From: CAZAPO01 sp044841755
GTDB lineage: Bacteria; Bacteroidota; Bacteroidia; Flavobacteriales; Flavobacteriaceae
Length of the DNA stretch: 64,000 nt
Assembly (NCBI GenBank): GCA_044841755.1
Contig: JAXOFM010000001.1
Span: 1,178,001-1,242,000, forward strand
Direction of reading: 5' to 3'
Below, piece after piece: positions 43,087-52,040 of the stretch (within the stretch, counting starts at the first letter, position 1; every line of letters starts with the position of its first letter). A program made the translations under genes and the position numbers. The notes below the pieces were generated by a model that was not told the DNA's origin, searched no databases, and saw nothing but the letters and a program-made list of their open reading frames with translations.

Positions 43087-44340
43087 TTAAAGATCATATT
43101 GTTTGATCTTTCTATACAATGTACGTTCACTTATACCTAATTCGGCAGCTGCTAATTTACGCTTTCCGTTGTGACGTTCTAAAGATTTTTTGATTAATTC
43201 CAATTCTTTGTCTTGAAGTGATAACGTTTCCTCTTCTTCGATCTCTTCTGCAAAATGGTATTTATCTTCCTGAGGTTCTTGAATCACTTCCACTTCTGGT
43301 GTAGTCTGCTGCGGAATTGAAAGTACTTCTGTAGTTTCTTGTTCAGCAGTATCATCGCCATATATTTTTTGTATTAAACCTTCGTGATCTTTTTGAACAT
43401 CTTGAGCATTTCCACTCTTCATAAGCTCCATGGTCAATTTTTTAAGATCGTTGAGGTCGCTTTTCATATCAAATAACACTTTGTACAAAATCTCTCTTTC
43501 GGTACTAAAGTCTGATTCAGATTTTGAAGTTTTAACCACTGCAGGTAAATTTTGTCCAACATCTGGTAAATATTGTCGTAGCGTATCTGCAGTAATGGTT
43601 CTGTTGTGTTCTAATACCGAAATTTGTTCAGCTACATTTCGTAATTGCCTAATGTTTCCGCTCCAGCGATACTTTTGCAATAACTGAGTTGCATTGTCAT
43701 CCAGTCTAATGGTTGGCATTTTATACTTCACAGCAAAATCACTGGCAAACTTTCTGAATAGTAAATGAATATCATCTTTACGTTTTCTAAGTGCTGGAAG
43801 ATGAATTTCAACAGTACTTAAACGATAGTAAAGATCTTCTCTAAACTTTTCCTTTTGAATGGCTTCAAACATGTTAATGTTGGTAGCTGCAACAATTCTA
43901 ACATTGGTCTTTTGCACTTTACTAGAGCCAACTTTTATAAACTCGCCATTCTCTAGAACACGAAGTAAACGTACTTGTGTGGTTAGTGGGAGTTCACCAA
44001 CTTCATCAAGAAAAATGGTTCCGCCATCAGCGACCTCAAAATATCCGGAACGCGTTTGAGTTGCTCCTGTAAAGGCTCCTTTTTCGTGGCCAAAAAGTTC
44101 ACTGTCAATAGTTCCTTCGGGAATAGCACCGCAGTTTACAGCAATGTATTTTCCATGTTTTCTGTGTGATAACTGATGAATAATTTTTGGAATACTCTCT
44201 TTACCAACACCACTTTCTCCTGTTACCAATACCGAAATATCTGTAGGTGCAACTTGTATTGCTTTTTCAATGGCACGATTCAATCCAGCATCGTTACCAA
44301 TGATTCCAAAACGTTGTTTTATTGCTTGAACTGATTCCAT
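43087..44340 (-). CDS. Sigma-54-dependent transcriptional activator
   Basis: A 417-residue bacterial enhancer-binding protein. The AAA+ domain begins almost at the N terminus: Walker A GESGVGKE at 41-48, the sigma-54-contacting GAFTGA at 88-93 and Walker B FLDEVGEL near 113. A C-terminal FIS-type helix-turn-helix (KRKLAAAELGISERTLYRKIKQYDL) ends the protein. There is no receiver, GAF or PAS domain, only about 18 residues before the AAA+ fold. A linker of about 140 residues rich in Glu lies before the helix-turn-helix. Its promoter targets are not visible with certainty. Confidence 0.93.
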   Translation of the reverse strand: MESVQAIKQRFGIIGNDAGLNRAIEKAIQVAPTDISVLVTGESGVGKESIPKIIHQLSHRKHGKYIAVNCGAIPEGTIDSELFGHEKGAFTGATQTRSGYFEVADGGTIFLDEVGELPLTTQVRLLRVLENGEFIKVGSSKVQKTNVRIVAATNINMFEAIQKEKFREDLYYRLSTVEIHLPALRKRKDDIHLLFRKFASDFAVKYKMPTIRLDDNATQLLQKYRWSGNIRQLRNVAEQISVLEHNRTITADTLRQYLPDVGQNLPAVVKTSKSESDFSTEREILYKVLFDMKSDLNDLKKLTMELMKSGNAQDVQKDHEGLIQKIYGDDTAEQETTEVLSIPQQTTPEVEVIQEPQEDKYHFAEEIEEEETLSLQDKELELIKKSLERHNGKRKLAAAELGISERTLYRKIKQYDL

Positions 44341-44343
44341 TTA

Positions 44344-45789
44344 CTAATTGTTTTCTGAATACCCAACTGCTTCACCAATTAACGTTGCGCTTGTACACTC
44401 TGTAACTTTTACATTCACAAAATCCCCCACTTTGTAATTTTCTTTTGGGAAAACTACCATGGTGTTCTGGCTATTTCTTCCTGCCCAATGCGCATCAGAT
44501 TTTTTAGATGCTTTCTCAATAAGCACCTCTACAGTTGTGTTTAAATATTCTTGAGTTCGCTCATGGCTATGCTTCATTTGTAAGTTGATGACTTCCTGCA
44601 AACGTCGTTTTTTTATGGCTTCAGGGATATCATCTTCTAACTTGCGTTCAGCCAATGTTCCTGGTCGTTCAGAATAAGCAAACATAAAACCAAAGGCATA
44701 TTTTACATATTCCATCAAACTCAAGGTGTCTTGGTGATCTTCTTCAGTTTCTGTAGGAAAGCCAGTTATCATATCCTGACTAATGGCACATTCTGGTATA
44801 ATTCTTTTAATGTTATCTATTAGCTCAAAATACTCCTCACGAGTATGCTGACGATTCATTTCTTTTAAAATATGGTTGCTTCCACTTTGAACTGGTAAAT
44901 GAATGTACTTGCAAATGTTATCGTACTTAGCCATAGTTTCAATAACATCAAGCGTCATATCTTGCGGATTTGATGTTGAGAATCGGAAACGCATTTTAGG
45001 TTGTGCTTTAGCACATAACTCTAAAAGATTAGCAAAATTTACTGCGGTAGCTTTTTGGATATCAGATGCTTTTTCAAAATCTTTTTTCAAACCGCCACCA
45101 TACCACAAATAACTGTCTACATTTTGCCCTAACAGCGTAACTTCTTTGAAGCCTTTATTCCAAAGATCATTTACCTCTTCTAAAATACTTTGTGGATCAC
45201 GACTACGCTCACGACCTCTAGTAAATGGTACCACGCAAAACGTACACATATTATCACAACCACGAGTAATAGATACAAAAGCGGTCACACCATTACTGTT
45301 TAGACGCACAGGAGCAACATCTCCATAGGTTTCTTCTTTTGAAAGTATTACGTTAACGGCATCTCTCCCTTCATCCACTTCTGCAATTAGGTTTGGCAGA
45401 TCCTTATAAGCATCTGGACCAACCACCATATCAACTATCTTTTCTTCTTCAAGAAACTTGCTTTTTAAACGCTCAGCCATACAACCTAAAACACCAACCT
45501 TCATGTTGGGATTTATCTTTTTTACGGCATTATATTTTTCTAAACGCTTACGAACGGTTTGTTCTGCTTTATCTCTAATTGAACAGGTGTTTACCAATAC
45601 TAAATCAGCATCTTCTAAGTTTTGAGTGGTATTGAAACCCTCTTTTTGTAGAATAGAAGCAACAATCTCACTGTCGCTGAAGTTCATCTGGCAACCATAA
45701 CTTTCAATAAAAAGCTTTCGTGTATTACCTTCTTTAGCATCAAGAATTAAGCTTTCACCTTGTTTATTTTCGTCAATGATCTTTTCCAT
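44344..45789 (-). CDS. miaB: tRNA-2-methylthio-N6-dimethylallyladenosine synthase
   Basis: MiaB is a radical SAM methylthiotransferase acting on i6A37 of tRNA. With the ATG at 45789 it has 481 residues. The N-terminal cluster cysteines are in ESYGCQMN, NTCSIR and GCMAE; the radical SAM motif is CDNMCTFC near 182; the TRAM domain closes the protein. An ATG at 45816 would add nine residues and is less likely. It is the first gene of the operon continuing with the sigma-54 activator (3-base gap). Confidence 0.95.
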   Translation of the reverse strand: MEKIIDENKQGESLILDAKEGNTRKLFIESYGCQMNFSDSEIVASILQKEGFNTTQNLEDADLVLVNTCSIRDKAEQTVRKRLEKYNAVKKINPNMKVGVLGCMAERLKSKFLEEEKIVDMVVGPDAYKDLPNLIAEVDEGRDAVNVILSKEETYGDVAPVRLNSNGVTAFVSITRGCDNMCTFCVVPFTRGRERSRDPQSILEEVNDLWNKGFKEVTLLGQNVDSYLWYGGGLKKDFEKASDIQKATAVNFANLLELCAKAQPKMRFRFSTSNPQDMTLDVIETMAKYDNICKYIHLPVQSGSNHILKEMNRQHTREEYFELIDNIKRIIPECAISQDMITGFPTETEEDHQDTLSLMEYVKYAFGFMFAYSERPGTLAERKLEDDIPEAIKKRRLQEVINLQMKHSHERTQEYLNTTVEVLIEKASKKSDAHWAGRNSQNTMVVFPKENYKVGDFVNVKVTECTSATLIGEAVGYSENN

Positions 45790-45824
45790 AAATATTGTGA
45801 ACCATCTTTTGGTCAATAAGTGTG

Positions 45825-45856
45825 CAAAGATACAATTTATTTGGTTTTTATGACAA
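45825..45856 (-). promoter_or_regulatory. Promoter of the miaB operon
   Basis: On the minus strand TTG (45856-45854) is followed after 21 bases by TATCTTTG (45832-45825), a perfect -7. The inverted repeat TGACA-AAG-TGTCA at 45851-45863 overlaps the TTG and may be an operator. The TSS would fall about 30 bases before the ATG. Confidence 0.68.
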
Positions 45857-45930
45857 AGTGTCAGTTTAAAATTATTTTGTGTTTGCTAAGAATCTACGTA
45901 CTTTTAATGATAACTTAAACTAACCATAAT

Positions 45931-46722
45931 ATGAATTTATCGTCTATATCAGATAAGATTAATAGAGCTCCAGACCTTGATTTTGGAGATGTTTTTAATC
46001 GCTCAATCGAATTATTTAAAAGGACTTGGGTTCAAGGTTTATTGCTACAACTCTTTACAGTTATTGTGATGCTTCCTTTAATAATAGTGTTTTATATTCC
46101 TTTTGTAATGGCAATGATAGCCCAAGCAGAAAGTGGATATAGAGATTATGGAGTTTACGATTCCTTTTTTGCGGGAATGTCGTTAATTACGGTGTTGTTC
46201 TTTTTTGTTGGGATGTTGGTTTTAGGAGCTGTTTCTGTAGCACTAAATGCTGGTTTTTACAGAATAATGAAGAGAATAGATCATGACGAAGAAGTTTCAA
46301 CTTCAGATTTCTTCTACTTTTTAAAAGGGAAGTATTTAAGTAAGTGTTTTATGTTGATGCTTATTTCTATTCTTATTGCAGTTCCTTCAGCTTTATTATG
46401 CTACATACCATTATTATATGTAATGGTTCCAATGTCATATTTCACTGCTTTGTTTGCTTTTAACTCTGAAATGGTAGTTGGTGATATTGTAAGTGGAAGC
46501 TTTAAGATAGGAAATAAAAAATGGCTCATTACTTTTGGTCTTATGATAGTTGCAGGTCTTTGTGTTTCACTTATTTCTGCGCTAACTTGTGGATTAGGAT
46601 CACTATTCTTAGCTGCTTTTGCTTATCACCCAATGTACATTATATATAAGGATGTAATAGGATTTGATAATAGTAATAATGATACTTACGATATTAGAGT
46701 TCCTGATACTACTTCTGAATAA
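45931..46722 (+). CDS. Multi-pass membrane protein of unknown function
   Basis: A 263-residue protein with about six hydrophobic segments (for example VIVMLPLIIVFYIPFVMAMI near 45-64, and LISILIAVPSALLCYIPLLYVM). The N-terminal 30 residues are polar (SSISDKINRAPDLDFGDVFNRSIELFKRTW), probably amphipathic. The layout recalls the membrane domain of glycerophosphodiester phosphodiesterase-type or YciC-like proteins, but no catalytic motif is present. It ends before a strong terminator and is a single gene. Confidence 0.8.
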   Translation: MNLSSISDKINRAPDLDFGDVFNRSIELFKRTWVQGLLLQLFTVIVMLPLIIVFYIPFVMAMIAQAESGYRDYGVYDSFFAGMSLITVLFFFVGMLVLGAVSVALNAGFYRIMKRIDHDEEVSTSDFFYFLKGKYLSKCFMLMLISILIAVPSALLCYIPLLYVMVPMSYFTALFAFNSEMVVGDIVSGSFKIGNKKWLITFGLMIVAGLCVSLISALTCGLGSLFLAAFAYHPMYIIYKDVIGFDNSNNDTYDIRVPDTTSE

Positions 46723-46745
46723 AATCAAATAAATATTCATGAAAT

Positions 46746-46771
46746 AAAACCCGTTTTTAACGGGTTTTTTT
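46746..46771 (+). terminator. Terminator before topA
   Basis: AAAACCCGTT (46746-46755) pairs with AACGGGTTTT (46759-46768), with T continuing to 46771. It ends the transcript of the membrane protein gene. Confidence 0.9.
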
Positions 46772-46794
46772 CTTGGTCTAGAAGAATCAAAAAT

Positions 46795-46823
46795 TTGCAA
46801 ATAAAAAAAAACGTCTACTTTTG
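46795..46823 (+). promoter_or_regulatory. Promoter of topA
   Basis: TTG (46795-46797, in TTTG) and TACTTTTG (46816-46823) are separated by 18 bases, both perfect matches. Start codon lies 20 bases further on. Confidence 0.78.
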
Positions 46824-46843
46824 TACCTCTAAAAAAATGAATA

Positions 46844-49327
46844 ATGGCGAAGAATTTAGTGATTGTTGAGTCACCTGCGAAGGCAAAAACCATTGAAAAA
46901 TTTCTAGGAAAAGATTTTAAGGTAGAGTCTAGTTTTGGGCATATTTCTGATCTTCCATCAAAAGAACTAGGAGTAGATGTTGAAGGTGATTTTAAACCTA
47001 AATACACCGTTTCAAAAGATAAACGAGCAGTAGTAAAGAAGTTAAAAGAACTTGCTAAAAAAGCTGAAATGGTTTGGTTGGCAAGTGATGAAGATCGTGA
47101 GGGAGAAGCTATTGCGTGGCACTTGGCAGAAAACTTAGGATTAAGTAAAGAAAAGATCAAGCGTATTGTCTTTCATGAAATTACAAAATCTGCCATTCAA
47201 AAGGCAATTGAAAACCCAAGAGGGATTGATTATAATCTGGTTGATGCCCAACAAGCACGTCGTGTATTGGACAGAATTGTTGGTTACGAATTGTCTCCAG
47301 TACTTTGGAGAAAGGTAAAAGGAGGATTGTCTGCTGGTAGAGTACAATCGGTTTCAGTACGATTAATAGTAGAGCGTGAGCGTGAGATAGAAAGTTTCAA
47401 TCCGGTTGCTTCATATAGAATTGATGCTGAATTTGCGACTGCAAATGGGCAAACTTTTAAAGCTAGATTGCCAAAGTCTTTTGATACAAAGGAAGAAGCA
47501 CAGTCTTTTTTAGAAAAGAATGCATTAGCTCAGTTTCAGGTGGCAGACCTTGAAAAGAAACCAGCAAAGAAATCACCTGCGCCACCTTTTACAACGTCAA
47601 CTTTACAACAGGAAGCTTCTAGAAAACTATATTTTTCAGTGAGTAAAACCATGACTATGGCGCAACGCCTTTATGAAGCTGGTTTGATTACTTATATGAG
47701 AACTGATAGCGTAAACTTATCTAATGAGGCAAGGGCAGGAGCAAAGGGCCAGATTACTAAGGCATATGGTTCAGAATATAGTCAGCAAAGAAATTATACT
47801 GGAAAATCTAAAGGGGCTCAAGAAGCTCACGAAGCTATCAGACCAACCGATTTTTCAAGACATACTGTTGGTTTAGAAGCAGATCAAGTAAGGTTATATG
47901 AGCTTATTTGGAAGCGGGCAATTGCGTCGCAAATGAGTGATGCTAAATTAGAGCGTACTACTGTTAAAATAAAAGCTTCATCACATAGTGAACAATTTGT
48001 TGCTAAGGGTGAAATGATCAAGTTTGATGGATTCTTAAAAGTATACCTTGAAGGAACTGATGATGAAAACCTCGAGCAAGAAGGAATGTTACCAACTTTA
48101 GAAGTAAGTCAAGCATTAACTAACAATTACATTACAGCCACTCAGAGATATACAAGACCTCCTTATAGATTTACCGAGGCTTCTTTGGTGAAGAAATTGG
48201 AAGAACTTGGTATTGGGCGTCCGTCAACATATGCGCCAACAATTTCAACTATCCAAAATAGAGGATATATTGAAAAGGGTACGGTTGAAGGAGAAAATAG
48301 AAACTATACCCAGCTGTTATTACGTGAAGGTACAATTAGAGATAATACCTTATCTGAAAAAGTGGGTTCTGATAAAGGTAAGTTAGTGCCAACTGATATT
48401 GGAATGATCGTAACGGACTTCTTGGTAAATCATTTTGAAAATATACTTGATTACAACTTTACTGCAAAGGTAGAAGAGGATTTTGATGACATTGCTGAAG
48501 GAAAGGAAAATTGGACATCGATGATGAAAGATTTTTACAAAGGTTTTCATCCACAAGTGGAAGATGTACAAGAGAATGCTAGTCGAGAATCTGGAGAGCG
48601 TGTACTTGGTGTAGATCCAAAAACAGGAAGACAGTTGAGTGTGAGGTTAGGTAGATTTGGACCTATGGTTCAAATTGGGACTGTTGATGATGAAGAGAAA
48701 CCATTGTTCGCTAGTCTTCCACCAGACAGACAGCTTTCTAATATTACTTTTGAAGAAGCGTTAGATTTATTTCAGCTTCCAAAAAAGATAGGGACATATA
48801 AAGGAGAAGAACTTGAAGTTAATAATGGTCGATTTGGACCATATATAAGGTTTGGTAAAAAATTCATTTCATTGCCAAAAGGAGAAGATCCTTTAAACGT
48901 TGAGCTTGATAGAGCTATAGAGCTGATTGACGAAAAAGAAAAGGCAGACGCACCAATATATAATTATCAAGGACTTCCTGTGCAAAAGGGTAAAGGTCGC
49001 TTCGGTCCATTTATTAAATGGAATAGTATGTTCATTAACGTGAACAAAAAATACGACTGGGATAATCTTTCTGATACTGACATTGTCGAATTAATAGAAG
49101 ATAAAATTCAAAAAGAGAAAGATAAGTTAATCCATCATTGGGAAGAAGAAGGAATTAGAGTTGAAAAAGCTCGTTGGGGCAGACATAATATTATAAAAGG
49201 AAAACTAAAAATAGAATTGCCTAAAACTGTAGATGTTTCTAAATTTACACTTGAAGAGGTGCAAGACATTATAGAAAAGAATGCGCCCAAAAAGAAAACC
49301 AGAAAAACCACTGCCAAAAAGAAATAG
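46844..49327 (+). CDS. topA: DNA topoisomerase I
   Basis: Type IA topoisomerase of 827 residues that relaxes negative supercoils. The N-terminal Toprim domain begins ESPAKAKTIEKFLG, with DEDREGEAIAWH near 87. The active-site tyrosine is in LITYMRTDSV near 283. Instead of zinc fingers, the C terminus has repeats of the Topo_C_Rpt type (GRFGPYIRFGKKFISLP and GRFGPFIKWNSMFI) and a Lys-rich end (KKKTRKTTAKKK). The arginase-like gene starts three bases after the stop. Confidence 0.97.
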   Translation: MAKNLVIVESPAKAKTIEKFLGKDFKVESSFGHISDLPSKELGVDVEGDFKPKYTVSKDKRAVVKKLKELAKKAEMVWLASDEDREGEAIAWHLAENLGLSKEKIKRIVFHEITKSAIQKAIENPRGIDYNLVDAQQARRVLDRIVGYELSPVLWRKVKGGLSAGRVQSVSVRLIVEREREIESFNPVASYRIDAEFATANGQTFKARLPKSFDTKEEAQSFLEKNALAQFQVADLEKKPAKKSPAPPFTTSTLQQEASRKLYFSVSKTMTMAQRLYEAGLITYMRTDSVNLSNEARAGAKGQITKAYGSEYSQQRNYTGKSKGAQEAHEAIRPTDFSRHTVGLEADQVRLYELIWKRAIASQMSDAKLERTTVKIKASSHSEQFVAKGEMIKFDGFLKVYLEGTDDENLEQEGMLPTLEVSQALTNNYITATQRYTRPPYRFTEASLVKKLEELGIGRPSTYAPTISTIQNRGYIEKGTVEGENRNYTQLLLREGTIRDNTLSEKVGSDKGKLVPTDIGMIVTDFLVNHFENILDYNFTAKVEEDFDDIAEGKENWTSMMKDFYKGFHPQVEDVQENASRESGERVLGVDPKTGRQLSVRLGRFGPMVQIGTVDDEEKPLFASLPPDRQLSNITFEEALDLFQLPKKIGTYKGEELEVNNGRFGPYIRFGKKFISLPKGEDPLNVELDRAIELIDEKEKADAPIYNYQGLPVQKGKGRFGPFIKWNSMFINVNKKYDWDNLSDTDIVELIEDKIQKEKDKLIHHWEEEGIRVEKARWGRHNIIKGKLKIELPKTVDVSKFTLEEVQDIIEKNAPKKKTRKTTAKKK

Positions 49328-49330
49328 TAA

Positions 49331-50497
49331 ATGAACTTTAATTTTCTCTCTCCGGTTCAGGATTTAGTGTTGGCACATAACGAACTACTCTCAACCCAAG
49401 TACTAGGAAGAAAATTAAAAGTGCACTCCAAACAAAATGGTATTCCAGATCTTGAAGGTGTAACCATAGCAATAATTGGCGTTCTCGAAAACAGGAATGA
49501 TATTAATTACTTAGGTGAAGAATTTCAACTAAGTGAGATTAGAAAATCATTGTATTCATTATTCCCTGGTAATTGGTGTCATACTATTGCAGATCTTGGA
49601 GACATACAAAAAGGAGAAACAGTTCAAGACACCTATTTTGCATTACAGACTACCTTAAGTATTCTTCTAGAAAAAAATATTGTACCTATTATTATAGGTG
49701 GAAGTCAAGATCTTACTTACATCAACTATCGAGCATATGATAATCATTTACCAATGGTTAATATAGTAAATGTAGATAGTAGTTTTGATCTTGGTGATTC
49801 AGGCAAACCAATAAAGAACAATAGTTATTTAGGTAAGGTGATTCTAGAAAAACCATATAACCTATTTAATTACTCTACACTTGGATATCAAACCTATTTT
49901 AACTCACAGGAAGAAATAGATTTAATGAGTAAGCTTTATTTTGAAGCTTACAGACTTGGAGAAATATCAAGTAATATAACGCTTGCAGAACCAGTTATGC
50001 GTGATGCAAATATTGTAAGTCTAGATCTTAGAAGTGTAAGATCTTCAGAGGTAAGTACTAGACAAAAGTATTCACCTAATGGTTTTGACGGAAAAGAGAT
50101 ATGTGCCATAGCTCGATATGCTGGTATCAGTAATAAGGTGTCGTCATTTGGTATATATGAATACAAACCTTCAAAAGATGATGATGCTACTTCTATGCTG
50201 ATAGCTCAAATAATATGGTACTTTATTGAAGGTGTAAATTGTAGAGTTAAAGATGACGATTTCTCACAAAGAGATGATTATCAAAAGTTCACTGTATTGG
50301 TAGAAGACCAGGAGCTTATATTCTATAAAAGCAATAAAACTGGTCGTTGGTGGATTGAGATTCCTTTTTTACCTAATATTAATAATAAATTAAAACGACA
50401 TACGTTATTACCTTGCATGCATGAAGATTATACTGCTGCGTGCAACGGAAAAGTCCCAGAAAGATGGTATAAAGCCTACAAGAAAAATAGCGTTTAA
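49331..50497 (+). CDS. Arginase/formimidoylglutamase-fold protein, degenerate metal site
   Basis: A 388-residue ureohydrolase-fold protein. The three metal-binding motifs are altered: GGDHS reads GGSQD near residue 123, DAHxD reads DSSFD near 155, and SxDxD reads SLDLR near 233. Only some aspartates remain, and the histidines normally binding the manganese pair are absent. It is therefore unlikely to hydrolyse arginine or formimidoylglutamate, though automated annotation usually calls it formimidoylglutamase. It sits three bases behind topA and ahead of gldK, so it may be linked to the gliding/secretion machine. Function unknown. Confidence 0.82.
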   Translation: MNFNFLSPVQDLVLAHNELLSTQVLGRKLKVHSKQNGIPDLEGVTIAIIGVLENRNDINYLGEEFQLSEIRKSLYSLFPGNWCHTIADLGDIQKGETVQDTYFALQTTLSILLEKNIVPIIIGGSQDLTYINYRAYDNHLPMVNIVNVDSSFDLGDSGKPIKNNSYLGKVILEKPYNLFNYSTLGYQTYFNSQEEIDLMSKLYFEAYRLGEISSNITLAEPVMRDANIVSLDLRSVRSSEVSTRQKYSPNGFDGKEICAIARYAGISNKVSSFGIYEYKPSKDDDATSMLIAQIIWYFIEGVNCRVKDDDFSQRDDYQKFTVLVEDQELIFYKSNKTGRWWIEIPFLPNINNKLKRHTLLPCMHEDYTAACNGKVPERWYKAYKKNSV

Positions 50498-50526
50498 TAG
50501 TCGTTGAAATGACCAAAAAACATCGA

Positions 50527-50566
50527 CGAAATGCATTTTTTTCAGACAAAATGCATTTTTTTTACG
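50527..50566 (+). repeat. Two-copy 20-bp tandem repeat before gldK
   Basis: Two adjacent 20-base units (50527-50546 and 50547-50566), 16 of 20 bases identical, share AAATGCATTTTTT. Each has a palindromic ATGCAT. They are in the 148-base gap upstream of the gldK start. A TAGATATG at 50593-50600 (one mismatch to TAnnTTTG) with TTG at 50574-50576 may be the promoter; repeats lie just upstream. Confidence 0.55.
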
Positions 50567-50645
50567 CAAAAAGTTGTTTTTTTGGAAATATATAGATATG
50601 TTTACACCCTCAAAATTATTAAGATCAATAATTAACCTCGAATTT

Positions 50646-52007
50646 ATGTGTATCAAGAAGTTATTAACAGTAACAGTAATCTTAACCTTACTTACTAGTT
50701 GTGGAACCGGCGACAAAGGAGAGCTGGTTGGAGTAAATGGAAAGAAATGGCATCCCGAGAAACCTTATGGGATGAGTCTTATTCCTGGAGGAGCATTTAT
50801 CATGGGTAAATCTGATGACGATTTAGCCGGAGTTGGTGATGCACCTACAAAAACTGCTACAGTGCGTTCGTTCTATATGGATGAAACAGAGATTACTAAT
50901 AGTGAATATCGTCAGTTTGTCGAATGGGTAAGAGATTCTATTCTTAGAACAAATCTTGCTGAAATGGCAGACCTTGAAGGATTAACTCCAGAAGATGGTG
51001 GTATCGGTGATTTTGCATATAGAGATGCAGATACTACTGATATGTCTGTGTATGAAAAGTACATTTTTGAAAATTATGAAGGCGAGATGCGTAAATTAAA
51101 TAGCGACGTTGAACTTGTTTTCGATACTGCTGATTATCCAGATATGTTATATGCTGAAGTAATGGATTCAATGTATTTACCATTAGAAGAGGCTTATAAC
51201 GGAGTTCGTACTTGGGATGTACGCAAGTTTAAGTTCCAGTACACAACTATGGATATTCAAACAGCAGCCAAGTATAGAGAGTTAAAGCGTAGCGATGTTA
51301 TCGATATAGAAGAAATTGAAGTATATCCAGATACAACAGTTTGGATTCGCGATTTCGCTTATTCTTATAACGAGCCAATGCATAACGATTACTTCTGGCA
51401 CGATGCCTATAGTGATTATCCGGTGGTGGGAGTTACTTGGAAACAAGCTAGAGCTTTCTGTCAATGGAGAACTATAAATAAGAACTCATACCAAAAATCT
51501 CGTGGAAAGCAACACGTAAATCAATTTAGATTACCATCTGAAGCAGAGTGGGAATACGCTGCAAGAGGAGGTCTTCAAGGAGCTACTTACCCTTGGGGAG
51601 GACCTTATGCAATCAATGATAGAGGTTGCTTCATGGCTAACTTTAAGCCAATGAGAGGTGATTATGCAGCTGACCAAGCATTATATACTGTAGAAGCAGA
51701 TGCTTTCGAGCCTAACGATTATAACCTTTATAATATGGCTGGTAATGTATCAGAGTGGGTGATCTCTTCTTACGATCCAGGATCGTATGAGTATTCATCA
51801 ACTGTGAATCCAAGTGTTAATGATACTGAGAACGAGCGTAAAGTTGTTCGCGGTGGTTCTTGGAAAGATGTTGCTTACTTCTTACAAGTAAGTTCAAGAG
51901 ATTATGAGTATGCGGACTCAGCAAGAAGCTACATTGGTTTCCGTACAGTTCAAGATTATATGGGAACAGACGCTACTGCAAATGCAAAGAATAGAAAGAG
52001 AAGATAA
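50646..52007 (+). CDS. gldK: Gliding/T9SS lipoprotein GldK
   Basis: GldK forms the outer-membrane-associated ring of the type IX secretion/gliding machine together with GldN. The ATG at 50646 gives a 453-residue lipoprotein with lipobox LLTSC (Cys19); earlier in-frame starts (50574, 50598) would put a long stretch before the signal. The mature part is an SUMF1/FGE-sulfatase-type domain (MSLIPGGAFIMGKSDDD, MDETEITNSEYRQFV, LPSEAEWEYAARGG, NVSEWV), which acts structurally. gldL starts 33 bases after the stop. Confidence 0.95.
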   Translation: MCIKKLLTVTVILTLLTSCGTGDKGELVGVNGKKWHPEKPYGMSLIPGGAFIMGKSDDDLAGVGDAPTKTATVRSFYMDETEITNSEYRQFVEWVRDSILRTNLAEMADLEGLTPEDGGIGDFAYRDADTTDMSVYEKYIFENYEGEMRKLNSDVELVFDTADYPDMLYAEVMDSMYLPLEEAYNGVRTWDVRKFKFQYTTMDIQTAAKYRELKRSDVIDIEEIEVYPDTTVWIRDFAYSYNEPMHNDYFWHDAYSDYPVVGVTWKQARAFCQWRTINKNSYQKSRGKQHVNQFRLPSEAEWEYAARGGLQGATYPWGGPYAINDRGCFMANFKPMRGDYAADQALYTVEADAFEPNDYNLYNMAGNVSEWVISSYDPGSYEYSSTVNPSVNDTENERKVVRGGSWKDVAYFLQVSSRDYEYADSARSYIGFRTVQDYMGTDATANAKNRKRR

Positions 52008-52040
52008 AAATATAACCAAACTTAACTAAAAACGAAAATT

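Noticed and set aside
46609..47160. 183-codon frame on the minus strand over the start of topA
   Set aside because: It is antisense to topA and the terminator region, with no recognisable domain; it reflects codon bias of topA.
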